This document shows positions 1-10,110 of a stretch of 64,000 nt of DNA, in pieces. Every line of letters begins with the position of its first letter. Within the stretch, counting starts at the first letter, position 1. The notes beneath the pieces are model-generated. The model saw nothing but the letters and a program-made list of their open reading frames with translations. It ran no database searches and was not told the DNA's origin. This DNA is from Halochromatium salexigens (GTDB taxonomy: Bacteria; Pseudomonadota; Gammaproteobacteria; Chromatiales; Chromatiaceae): NCBI RefSeq assembly GCF_016653295.1, contig NZ_NHSF01000065.1, forward strand, positions 2,291 to 66,290, written 5' to 3'. The position numbers were made by a program, and so were the translations under genes.

Positions 1-553
1 GATGATGGTGTGCCACGAAGGCACACGCCGGGACGCAGTCCCGCGTGCAGCCATGCTGCACATGTGATGAGGGCAGGCCCCTCGAAGCCGCCGTACAGGC
101 GGAGGCTTCAAACCACCCACTGCTGCTGCGTTTAAGAGGCGTGGTGGTGAGCGAGTTGGGAAAAGGCCGGGCACGACCTGGTCAGGTACGAATCGTGGAG
201 TCGAACGCAAGTGAACCGCTGATGAAGTGTCGAAAGCGTAGGGACGACGTCAAAGCCGAGGGGGAGTCGTTATCTCGGGAAGAGTCTGGGAGGCACCTGT
301 CTACTGCCCAGGCGGCGTCCGGCATAGAGGCGGCGAGAACACGATTCAGGCGCATGTGTGGAACGTGGGAACCTGTCACTGCGATGTTAAGGGAGTCAGT
401 CAAGGGGAAGCCCCCCAAGTCTGTGAGTACCGAAGCGCAGTACAGGGGCGGAGCAACCCGTAGTAGTGAGGAAGGCTCTGTAATGGGGCCGGAGCGAAGG
501 GGTTGCCCTATCCAGCCTGGACTCGGTCGGCAACCGGCAACGGGAGGACCGAC

Positions 554-1795
554 ATGAGCGAGGCAAAGCCATTTCCCATCACCAAACGTCAGGTGTGGGA
601 AGCCTACAAACGTGTGAACGCGAACCAAGGAGGGGCGGGCGTTGATGGACAGAGTCTCGCCGAGTTTGCCGAGGATCTGGAAAACAACCTCTACAAGCTC
701 TGGAACCGGCTCGCCTCCGGGAGCTACATGCCCCCGCCGGTCATGCGCGTTGAGATTCCCAAAGCCGGCGGCGTGCGCCCGCTCGGGATTCCCACCGTGG
801 CTGATCGCATCGCCCAAACCGTTCTCAAGCAGGCCCTGGAGCCGGAGCTGGAGAAACATTTCCATCCCGACTCGTACGGCTATCGGCCCGACAAGAGTGC
901 CCATCAGGCCATCGCAGCGGCCCGCCAGCGCTGCTGGCGCAATGACTGGGTGGTCGACCTCGACATCAAAGGGTTCTTCGACGCGATCGATCATGACCTG
1001 CTGATGCGCGCAGTGCGCCACCACACCTCGGAGCCGTGGGTGCTGCTCTACACTGAGCGGTGGTTGAAGGCGCCGGTGCAATTACCGGATGGACGCGTGC
1101 AGTCTCGAGAGAGCGGCACCCCGCAAGGCGGAGTCGCGAGCCCGTTGTTGGCGAACCTCTTCCTGCACGACGCCTTTGATGCCTGGATGCAACGCCACTA
1201 CCCGCACATTCCCTTCGAGCGCTATGCTGATGATGGGCTGTGCCACTGTCGGAGCCTGGACGAGGCCGAAGACCTCAAGGCGGCGCTGCAACGGCGCTTT
1301 GCTGAATGCCAGCTGGAGCTTCACCCGGAGAAGACCAAGATCGTCTACTGCAAAGATGACGATCGCCGTGGTGAGTACCCCCGCACGTCCTTCGACTTCC
1401 TCGGGTATACCTTTCGCCCGCGACGCTCGAAGAACCGTTGGGGCAAGTACTTTATCAACTTCAGCCCGGCGATCAGCAACGGTGCCGCCAAGGCGATTCG
1501 CCGCGAGATCCGACGCTGGAAGCTGCCTCTGCGCAGCGACAAGGACCTTGAGGACCTGGCACGGATGTTCCGCGCGAGGATTCAGGGGTGGATCAACTAC
1601 TACGGGGCCTTCTACAAGTCGGCCCTGTATCCGATCCTGCAGCACCTTGATCGCAAACTTGCCCTCTGGGCGACACGCAAGTTCAAGCGTCTGCGCCGTC
1701 ATCGACGACGGGCTGAGCAGTGGCTGCGTCGAATCGCGCAGCGTCAGCCCGGCTTGTTCCCGCATGGGCGCTTGATCCATCGGCTGGCTGGATAG
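554..1795 (+). CDS. ltrA: Group II intron reverse transcriptase/maturase
   Basis: A 413-residue intron-encoded protein that helps the intron fold and splice and copies it during retrohoming. Visible features are the RT core with DLDIKGFFDAIDH near residue 135, GTPQGG near 188, and the catalytic YADD at 224-227 (RYADDGLC). The maturase/thumb (X) domain covers roughly 300-413 and includes the family motif GWINYYG. There is no C-terminal HNH endonuclease domain, so this is the shorter En-minus type. The ATG at 554 is preferred over a frame opening 51 bases earlier, because GGGAGGA lies seven bases before it and the upstream part overlaps intron RNA structure. The frame is intact, so the intron may be active. 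Confidence 0.93.
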   Translation: MSEAKPFPITKRQVWEAYKRVNANQGGAGVDGQSLAEFAEDLENNLYKLWNRLASGSYMPPPVMRVEIPKAGGVRPLGIPTVADRIAQTVLKQALEPELEKHFHPDSYGYRPDKSAHQAIAAARQRCWRNDWVVDLDIKGFFDAIDHDLLMRAVRHHTSEPWVLLYTERWLKAPVQLPDGRVQSRESGTPQGGVASPLLANLFLHDAFDAWMQRHYPHIPFERYADDGLCHCRSLDEAEDLKAALQRRFAECQLELHPEKTKIVYCKDDDRRGEYPRTSFDFLGYTFRPRRSKNRWGKYFINFSPAISNGAAKAIRREIRRWKLPLRSDKDLEDLARMFRARIQGWINYYGAFYKSALYPILQHLDRKLALWATRKFKRLRRHRRRAEQWLRRIAQRQPGLFPHGRLIHRLAG

Positions 1796-1798
1796 GAA

Positions 1799-1832
1799 GA
1801 GCCGGATGAGCGGAGACGTTCACGTCCGGTTC
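1799..1832 (+). ncRNA. Group II intron domain V (inner intron)
   Basis: This is the 34-nt catalytic hairpin of the intron, starting GAGCCGGAT and ending TCCGGTTC, just after the reverse-transcriptase stop codon. The two arms pair (GAGCCGGA with TCCGGTTC), with the bulge and loop spacing of domain V. A domain VI-like GC hairpin follows to about 1865. The intact domain V supports splicing competence. Confidence 0.85.
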
Positions 1833-1872
1833 CGTGAGCACCTCGGGGGGCGGTTCCCCGGGGTGACTCGAC

Positions 1873-2416
1873 CGACCTTGGCCTTCGAGCGGGAAGACGA
1901 CGCGCGACGGGTGTGGAGGTCCTGCCCAAGCGCCTGGCGCGCTTTGGGTTGACCCTGCACCCCGAGAAGACCCGATTGGTGGACTTTCGCAGTCCACCAA
2001 GGGCAGACCAGGAGCCTCGCTCACAGCCTGAGCGTAGCTTCGACCTGCTTGGCTTTACCCACTATTGGGGGCGCTCCCGGAAGGGGCGCTGGGTGGTGCA
2101 ACGCAAGACAGCCAAGACCCGCTTCAGCCGCACCCTGCGGCAGATCGGGCAGTGGTGCCGACGCAACCGTCACCGACCGGTGGCAGAGCAACAGCAGGTG
2201 CTGAGTCGCAAGCTCAAAGGCCATGATGCCTACTATGGCATCACCGGCAATGCCAAGGCGCTCTCGCGACTGCGGTTCGAGGTTCAACGGCGTTGGCACA
2301 AGTGGCTCAATCGTCGCTCACATGCGACGCGCCTTGACTGGTCGGCCTTTAACCGTCTGTTGCGGCGCTACCCGCTCCCGCCCGCGCAGGTAGTGCACAG
2401 CATCTATGCCACGTAG
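1873..2416 (+). pseudogene. Outer group II intron reverse transcriptase, 3' part, frameshifted
   Basis: This is the downstream part of a second reverse-transcriptase gene, split by the inner intron. From 1875 the frame reads TLAFEREDDARRV, typical of sequence just after YADD. About 13 codons later, near 1911-1914, one base is missing. The frame then resumes as EVLPKRLARFGLTLHPEKTRLVDF and runs to a stop at 2414-2416. The C-terminal part has the X-domain pattern (KGHDAYYGITGN in place of GWINYYG). Only two Asp codons of the upstream part (bases 1-6) are inside the window. The single-base deletion would inactivate the protein even if the inner intron spliced out. The call rests on recognising group II RT family motifs. 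Confidence 0.82.
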
Positions 2417-2433
2417 CGAACGTCTAGGCCGAG

Positions 2434-2466
2434 GAGCCGGATGCGGGAGTTCCGCATGTCCGGATC
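2434..2466 (+). ncRNA. Domain V of the outer group II intron
   Basis: This hairpin starts GAGCCGGATGCGG and ends GTCCGGATC, 17 bases after the stop of the broken reverse transcriptase. It has the size and arms of a group II domain V. A perfect 10-bp hairpin (2475-2498, CCGCGGGTGA with TCACCCGCGG) follows in the domain VI position, so the outer intron's 3' end should lie near 2510. Its 5' half lies before the window. Confidence 0.75.
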
Positions 2467-2521
2467 TGTGGGAACCGCGGGTGAGTGATCACCCGCGGTC
2501 ACCCGGCCACTTTTCCGCCCC

Positions 2522-3871
2522 TCAGGCCGTCGCGGCAAGCTGATCGAGCAAGCGCTCCAGGCGCTGGGGTGATATTTGGACAGGGTCTTGCGCGCTGGCT
2601 GAGCTGTCGAAATAGGTTTCGCCCCAAATCCGGCGCCGGACCAAGGCCAAGCAATCGGAGAACGTCGCCTCCGGCTTGAGGGTCCAGGCGCTCGAGCGCG
2701 CCAGTGTTGGCCAGTGCTCACGCCAGCGATGTACCATCAGACAGACCAGCGAGAACAGGGCCATGAGCACCGGCGTGGTGCGGGCGATGGCCAGATCGCT
2801 CCACTGGCGCTGGGTCTCCACGCCGAGGTGACGACGGGTCTCCTCGAAGGTCACCTCCAGCGACCAGCGCCAGACGAACAACTCGATGACCCGTGCCGGA
2901 GTCATCGTGAGCGCGGTGGTGAAGAAGGCCTGCGCCGGCAGGCGTCCCTCGGGATCGACCACCAAGACCCAACGAATCGGCAGCGGGGTGATGCCGGGCG
3001 TGTGCCAGAGCGCGATGGCGCTGAGCACGCGCAGCGTCTTGCGCTGGCCGCGGTACCAGGAGACGGTCACCGCCTCGCCCTGGGTGCGCGCTTCCTCCAC
3101 GCGGTTGGCCAGCTTGGCCAGGCGCGCGCCTTTCTGAGGCTTGCGCCCGCGCCGCCCCGGCGGCACCGGTTGCGCTTTGGCAAACAGGCGCGCATCCAGG
3201 CGCAGACGACTGATCAGCGTGGCTTGATTGACCAGGCACTCCCAGCCCAACTGGATGCAGGCATAGCGCCCATCGCCGATCAAGATCCATGGCCGTCGTC
3301 CCAGCCAGCGCGCGACCAGACGTACCATCACGACGCTCCACTCCACGGTCGTGCGACGCCGGCGCCCGGCCTCGCTGTCGGCCTGCTTGGAGGGTATCAG
3401 CAGGGTCAGAAAGGGCAGTGCCCACATCCGCTGACTCCAGGGCACAGGCACCATCAGCGCCATCACTCGCCATTCCACGCCCAGACAGGTCACCACCTTG
3501 CCGCGGCTGGAGCGCACCGCATCCCGATACACCCCTTTGGCGCGGATGCGCGGCCCGAAGCGCCGCTCCAGGGTCTCGTCGATCACCATGACAATCGGTA
3601 GGCTGGGCGGCAGCAGGGCCAGCAACAGCCCCAGTAGGATCTGCGCGCCGCGCAGCCCCGACCAGCGCGCGCGGTTGAGCACCCGATGGTAACGCTCGAA
3701 GCGTCGCTCGCCGGAGAGGCCCATCGCGCGCAGCGCCGCTGTCACCGTGCGTGGCCCCTGCGCGAGCAGGGTGCCGATCACCAATACCTGCGCGTGCGCC
3801 CAGGTCGGTCGCGTGAACAGCACGGCAAACGGTTCTAAAACGGCGACAATCGTCAACGGCAGAGCGAGCAT
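2522..3871 (-). CDS. DDE transposase (IS4/IS701-like)
   Basis: A 449-residue transposase. The likely DDE triad is the Asp in VIDETLERR (near residue 97), the Asp in GDGRYA (near 205) and the Glu in SLEVTFEETRRHLG (near 350), a layout typical of DDE transposases of the IS4/IS701 group. The protein is full length for such families and has no frameshift. It lies right after the outer intron's 3' end and before lon, so this end of the window is a mobile-element cluster. I looked for terminal inverted repeats near 2500-2520 and 3900-4000 and could not confirm any, so the element's borders are unknown. The exact IS family is uncertain. Confidence 0.8.
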   Translation of the reverse strand: MLALPLTIVAVLEPFAVLFTRPTWAHAQVLVIGTLLAQGPRTVTAALRAMGLSGERRFERYHRVLNRARWSGLRGAQILLGLLLALLPPSLPIVMVIDETLERRFGPRIRAKGVYRDAVRSSRGKVVTCLGVEWRVMALMVPVPWSQRMWALPFLTLLIPSKQADSEAGRRRRTTVEWSVVMVRLVARWLGRRPWILIGDGRYACIQLGWECLVNQATLISRLRLDARLFAKAQPVPPGRRGRKPQKGARLAKLANRVEEARTQGEAVTVSWYRGQRKTLRVLSAIALWHTPGITPLPIRWVLVVDPEGRLPAQAFFTTALTMTPARVIELFVWRWSLEVTFEETRRHLGVETQRQWSDLAIARTTPVLMALFSLVCLMVHRWREHWPTLARSSAWTLKPEATFSDCLALVRRRIWGETYFDSSASAQDPVQISPQRLERLLDQLAATA

Positions 3872-4099
3872 GGGCGGTTCGGTTTGGCGTTTTGGTCGAC
3901 ATCAGACGATACCGCCCATCTCGCGCCGGGTTAGCCGCTGGAGCGGTGAGTTGGGGCTACACCCATGAGCAAGCGCTCAGGGCGCGCACGCCAGATGTCC
4001 TTTTCCATCAAATAGCCGAGATTCCGGCCTTGCTGCTCTCACCGACGCAAAGAAGAGATTTGCAACCGCTTGGCACACTCGAGTGGTAGACGCCGCGAT
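3872..4099. other. Intergenic stretch between transposase and lon, no gene recognised
   Basis: These 228 bases separate the transposase start from the lon stop. They probably include the outer end of the insertion sequence. Short open frames occur on both strands, but none has a convincing ribosome-binding site or a familiar protein pattern. No U-tailed terminator is visible downstream of lon. Confidence 0.5.
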
Positions 4100-6505
<2,406 letters not shown>

Positions 6506-6572
6506 CAGCTGCTCCTCTCTCGACGCATCTCGGCGGCTCAATACAAAACGCTGCTCAATGTCAGGGTATTTG

Positions 6573-7376
6573 CTAATCAATGCAAGCGTTCGAGGCGTTG
6601 GCAAGTGTTGCAAAATCGGCGATCGAGAGGGTTTCGGCGCGAGCGGCGGGATCGATTCCAAGCGCGATCATCTGTTCGGGCGAGACCAGTCCGGCGAGGC
6701 TGTTGCGCAGAGTCTTGCGGCGTTGGGCAAAGGCAGCCGCGACGAGGCGGGCATGCCAGGGCCGATCGACAAGCGGGTAGGGTAGCGGACGATGCGGGCG
6801 CAATCGAACCACCGCCGAGCTGACTTTCGGCGCCGGTCGAAAGGCACCGGCCGAGACCAGGAACAAACGCTGGGCCGAGCAGACGGTCTGCACCATGACC
6901 GAGAGCCGTCCATAGACCTTGCTGCCGGGCGCGGCGATGATGCGGTCCACGACTTCCTTCTGCAACATCAGATGCAGATCCTCGATGCAGTCGGCCTGCT
7001 CGAGGAAGCGAAACAGCAACGGTGTTGAGATATTGTAGGGCAGGTTACCGATTAGGCGCAGTCTGTGGGTCGAGGGCGAGAGCAATGCGCAAAGATCGAA
7101 GGTCAGGGCGTCGGCCTGGTGAATGCGTAGCCGGGGATCGCCGAAGCGCTCGGCGAGCGGCTTGATCAGATCACGATCGAGTTCGATGACATCAACCGCC
7201 TCGGCTATTTCCAGCAAGCCAGCGGTGAGCGCGCCCTGGCCGGGGCCGATCTCGACCAGATGCTGGACCAGCGGCTGCTGGCCCGGCATCGGCGCGAACG
7301 CATTCAGAATGCGCTGAATGACACCGGGGTCGTGCAGAAAGTTCTGTCCGAAGCGCTTGCGGGGATGATGTTGCAT
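6573..7376 (-). CDS. rsmA: 16S rRNA dimethyladenosine transferase (KsgA)
   Basis: A 267-residue methyltransferase that dimethylates two adjacent adenosines in the 3'-terminal helix of 16S rRNA during small-subunit assembly. It opens with the family signature KRFGQNFLHD. The SAM-binding motif I is VEIGPGQGALT (41-51), and the catalytic motif IV is NLPYNIS at 111-117. Length is normal and the ATG at 7376 is the only sensible start. lon lies directly downstream. An AT-rich palindrome at 7479-7494 upstream may be part of its promoter region. Confidence 0.96.
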   Translation of the reverse strand: MQHHPRKRFGQNFLHDPGVIQRILNAFAPMPGQQPLVQHLVEIGPGQGALTAGLLEIAEAVDVIELDRDLIKPLAERFGDPRLRIHQADALTFDLCALLSPSTHRLRLIGNLPYNISTPLLFRFLEQADCIEDLHLMLQKEVVDRIIAAPGSKVYGRLSVMVQTVCSAQRLFLVSAGAFRPAPKVSSAVVRLRPHRPLPYPLVDRPWHARLVAAAFAQRRKTLRNSLAGLVSPEQMIALGIDPAARAETLSIADFATLANASNACID

Positions 7377-7478
7377 TCGTGCAGTTTACCGGTGGAGAAG
7401 TGTCGAAGCTGGTCGAGCAGTCTGCGACTGGTCAGACGTTCAACGCAAAGCGTCTAAACGGCGGCAACGTTTACTTTA

Positions 7479-7494
7479 CATAATATACATTATG
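7479..7494. promoter_or_regulatory. AT-rich palindrome in rsmA upstream region
   Basis: The arms CATAAT and ATTATG flank a 4-base centre in an otherwise GC-rich intergenic region between radA and rsmA. On the minus strand a TTGGAT (7499-7504) lies just upstream of TATTAT/TATGTA-like hexamers within the palindrome. The spacing is not ideal, so this is a promoter-like or operator-like island rather than a firm promoter. Confidence 0.4.
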
Positions 7495-7537
7495 CGTAAT
7501 CCAAGAGGCAGAACCCGGAGCAGGTCGCGGGGCTAGA

Positions 7538-8956
7538 TCAAACCGCGTCGATCGCTTCGCGCAGAGTCAGCACGGGCAGCGTCTTCAGGCCCTCCACGCC
7601 TCCTTTGGGCACGTTGCCCTTAGGCACGATCGCTTGCTTGAAGCCATGCTTGGCGGCCTCGCGCAGCCGATCCGGGCCGTTGGGCACCGGGCGGATCTCG
7701 CCGGCCAAGCCGACCTCGCCAAAGACCGCCAGATCCACCGGCAAGGCCCGGTCGCGAAAGCTCGAGAGCACCGCCAGCAACACCGCGAGATCGGCGGCGG
7801 TCTCGGTCACCCGCACGCCACCGACGACATTGGCGAACACGTCCTGGTCGAACATGCCGATACCGCCGTGGCGATGCAGCACCGCCAGCAACATCGCCAA
7901 CCGGTTCTGCTCCAGCCCGACCGCGAGCCGGCGCGGATTGGCCAGCGGACTCTGGTCGACCAGCGCCTGTACCTCGACCAGCATCGGTCGCGTGCCCTCG
8001 CGCGTGACCAGTACCACCGAGCCCGGTGCCGGCTCGGCGTGGCGCGAGAGGAAGATCGCCGAGGGGTTCGAGACCTGCCGCAGCCCACGGTCGGTCATCG
8101 CGAAGACACCCAGCTCGTTGACAGCGCCAAAGCGATTCTTGACCGCGCGCACCAACCGATGAGCGCTGCCGGATTCGCCCTCGAAATAGAGCACGGTGTC
8201 GACCATGTGTTCGAGCACGCGCGGCCCGGCCAAGGCGCCCTCCTTGGTGACATGGCCGACCAAAAACACCGTGGTTTCGGTGAGCTTGGCATGGCGGACC
8301 AACTGGGCGGCGGTCTCGCGCACCTGCGAGACCGAGCCTGGCGCCGAGGTCAGCGCCTCGGTGAACAGGGTTTGGATCGAGTCGATCACCAGCACGCGCG
8401 GTGCCTCGGCGGCGGCGGTGGCCAGGATCTGCTCGATGCAGGTCTCGGCGAGCAGGTTGAGCCCGCCTGGCGCGAGCCCGAGCCGCTGCGCGCGCAGGCT
8501 GACCTGCTGCGGTGATTCCTCGCCGGTCACATAGAGCACCGAGCTTTTGCTCGCGGCGAAGGCGGGATTGGCATCGATCGCAGCGCTGGCCTGCAGCAGC
8601 AGCGTCGATTTGCCGATCCCCGGATCGCCGCCGATCAGCACCACCGAGCCCTGCACCAGCCCACCGCCGAGCACGCGGTCGAGTTCGGCGATGCCGCTTG
8701 GGCGGCGCACCTCCTGTTCGGGCGCGATCTCGGCGAGGCGGTGGATGGCGCTGAGGTCTGCGCGCGCAGCTTGTCCTGCGGCGGCGCCAGCATAGCCGCC
8801 AGCGCCGGGTCGCGTCGTGGCCTTGGGCGGCAACGTGACCTGCTCGATGCTGTTCCAGGCGCCACAGTCGGCGCAGCGCCCGCTCCATTTCGGCGACTGG
8901 GCGCCGCAATTGTTGCAGACGTAGGCGCTGCGGTTCTTGGTGGTCGTGGGGCTCAA
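7538..8956 (-). CDS. radA: DNA repair protein RadA
   Basis: A 472-residue RecA-like ATPase that helps branch migration and processing of recombination intermediates. It starts with a four-Cys zinc finger (Cys14, 17, 28, 31). The Walker A is GGDPGIGKST at about 109-118, and the RadA signature KNRFG lies in VKNRFGAVNELG. A C-terminal Lon-like domain follows. The likely start is TTG at 8956, preceded by GGGAGGCGGCC, and it overlaps the alr stop codon as TTGA, which implies translational coupling. Length is normal for the family. Confidence 0.96.
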   Translation of the reverse strand: MSPTTTKNRSAYVCNNCGAQSPKWSGRCADCGAWNSIEQVTLPPKATTRPGAGGYAGAAAGQAARADLSAIHRLAEIAPEQEVRRPSGIAELDRVLGGGLVQGSVVLIGGDPGIGKSTLLLQASAAIDANPAFAASKSSVLYVTGEESPQQVSLRAQRLGLAPGGLNLLAETCIEQILATAAAEAPRVLVIDSIQTLFTEALTSAPGSVSQVRETAAQLVRHAKLTETTVFLVGHVTKEGALAGPRVLEHMVDTVLYFEGESGSAHRLVRAVKNRFGAVNELGVFAMTDRGLRQVSNPSAIFLSRHAEPAPGSVVLVTREGTRPMLVEVQALVDQSPLANPRRLAVGLEQNRLAMLLAVLHRHGGIGMFDQDVFANVVGGVRVTETAADLAVLLAVLSSFRDRALPVDLAVFGEVGLAGEIRPVPNGPDRLREAAKHGFKQAIVPKGNVPKGGVEGLKTLPVLTLREAIDAV

Positions 8957-10110
8957 GGCCGCCTCCCATCATGCATCCGTTGCACCCGGTTGGAGAGCCG
9001 GCACAACAGCTCGTAGTTGATCGTACCGACCTGCTCGGCGACCTCCTCCACCGGCAGTCCCTGCCCCCAGAGTGTCACCGGATCGCCAACCGTTGCCTGT
9101 GGTATCTGGCGAAGATCGATGCTGATCATGTCCATCGAGACGCGCCCGAGCACTGCTGAGCGCCGACCACGAATCAGCACCGGCGTACCACTCGGCGCAT
9201 GGCGCGGATAACCATCGCCGTAGCCAATGGCGACCACCCCGACGCGCATCGGCTGCGGGCAGTGATAGGTGCTGCCATAGCCGATCGGTGCGCCGGCTGC
9301 CAAGTCGCGCACCGCGATCAGCGGGCTCGTGAGCGTCATCACCGGACGCAGACCCAGTGCCGCTGCTGTCTGGCCCAGCAGCGGCGAGCCACCGTAAAGC
9401 ATGATCCCAGGCCGAACCCAATCTGTCCGCGCGGCCGGATGCGCGAGGATGCCAGCGGAGTTGCCGATCGACAGCGGCAGACCAAAATGCTCGGCAAGCG
9501 CCCTCGCCTGCTCGCATTGCGCGGCGGTCATCGGGTGTGACGGATCATCGGCGTTGGCCAGGTGCGTCATGAGCCCGGCGAGTTCTAAGGGTGGTGTCTG
9601 CATTGCGCCCGACGCCGTCGTTTGCTGGATGGAGCCCGATGCCAATGAACCTGTTGGTGAGCGTAGACGCTCGATCAGCGCGACGGCCTCAGCCTGTTGC
9701 AGCCCCAGCCGGCCCATGCCGGTATCGAGCTTGAGCCAAATGCGCTGCGGCCTCGGCTGCAGATGAGCCTGGCGCTGGCTCAGGATCAGCTCGAGCTGCT
9801 GGCTTGAATGCACCGTCAGCTCGACCTGCATCGACAGCACCGCAGTGAGTTCGGTCTCGCTCGCCGCACCTTCCAACACCAGCAGCGGCTTGCTGATGCC
9901 CATCGCGCGCAGCCCGAGTGCCTCCTGGACGCGCGCCACCGCGAAGCCGTCCGCCGCCTCCAGGGCCGCCGCACACGGCCCCATGCCATGCCCATAGGCA
10001 TCGGCCTTGATCACGGCCCAGAGGCGACTGCTCGGCGCCGCCCCACGACAGACCGCAAGATTATGGCGCAGCGCGTCGAGATCGATCTGTGCGATGGGTC
10101 CAGTGATCAT
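8953..10110 (-). CDS. alr: Alanine racemase
   Basis: A 385-residue PLP enzyme that makes D-alanine for peptidoglycan. The PLP lysine is Lys35 in VIKADAYGHG. The second catalytic residue is the Tyr in AIGYGDGYPR, and the C-terminal barrel carries SMDMISID. A Ser/Thr-rich stretch near residues 150-170 (ASGSIQQTTASG) looks like a loop insertion compared with the compact family core. The start overlaps the dnaB stop (ATGA) and the stop overlaps the radA start, so dnaB-alr-radA is one tightly packed unit. Confidence 0.96.
   Translation of the reverse strand: MITGPIAQIDLDALRHNLAVCRGAAPSSRLWAVIKADAYGHGMGPCAAALEAADGFAVARVQEALGLRAMGISKPLLVLEGAASETELTAVLSMQVELTVHSSQQLELILSQRQAHLQPRPQRIWLKLDTGMGRLGLQQAEAVALIERLRSPTGSLASGSIQQTTASGAMQTPPLELAGLMTHLANADDPSHPMTAAQCEQARALAEHFGLPLSIGNSAGILAHPAARTDWVRPGIMLYGGSPLLGQTAAALGLRPVMTLTSPLIAVRDLAAGAPIGYGSTYHCPQPMRVGVVAIGYGDGYPRHAPSGTPVLIRGRRSAVLGRVSMDMISIDLRQIPQATVGDPVTLWGQGLPVEEVAEQVGTINYELLCRLSNRVQRMHDGRRP

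Larger units (their letters stand above)
8..1872 (+). mobile_element. Group II intron (inner), apparently complete
   Basis: A self-splicing retroelement. The 5' end reads GTGTG, matching the group II GUGYG consensus, and folds at once into a hairpin (GTGTGCC with GGCACAC). A reverse-transcriptase gene starts near 554. A 34-nt domain V lies at 1799-1832, a domain VI hairpin follows, and the 3' end reads ...GACTCGAC. The ends were chosen because removing 8-1872 joins bases 1-7 (GATGATG) to 1873 in one reading frame. The joined frame reads Asp-Asp-Ala-Thr-Leu-Ala-Phe-Glu-Arg, as expected just after the YADD motif of another intron's reverse transcriptase. The element therefore appears to have inserted into the active-site codons of a second group II intron. 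Boundaries may be off by a base or two. The first ~545 bases are RNA domains I-III and should not be read as protein. Confidence 0.85.

Noticed and set aside
45-557. Open frame in the first 550 bases
   Set aside because: It lies over the group II intron RNA domains I-III, and its sequence has no protein-like pattern.
2500-4000. Terminal inverted repeats of the insertion sequence
   Set aside because: Candidate sequences near both ends of the transposase gene share only scattered short matches.
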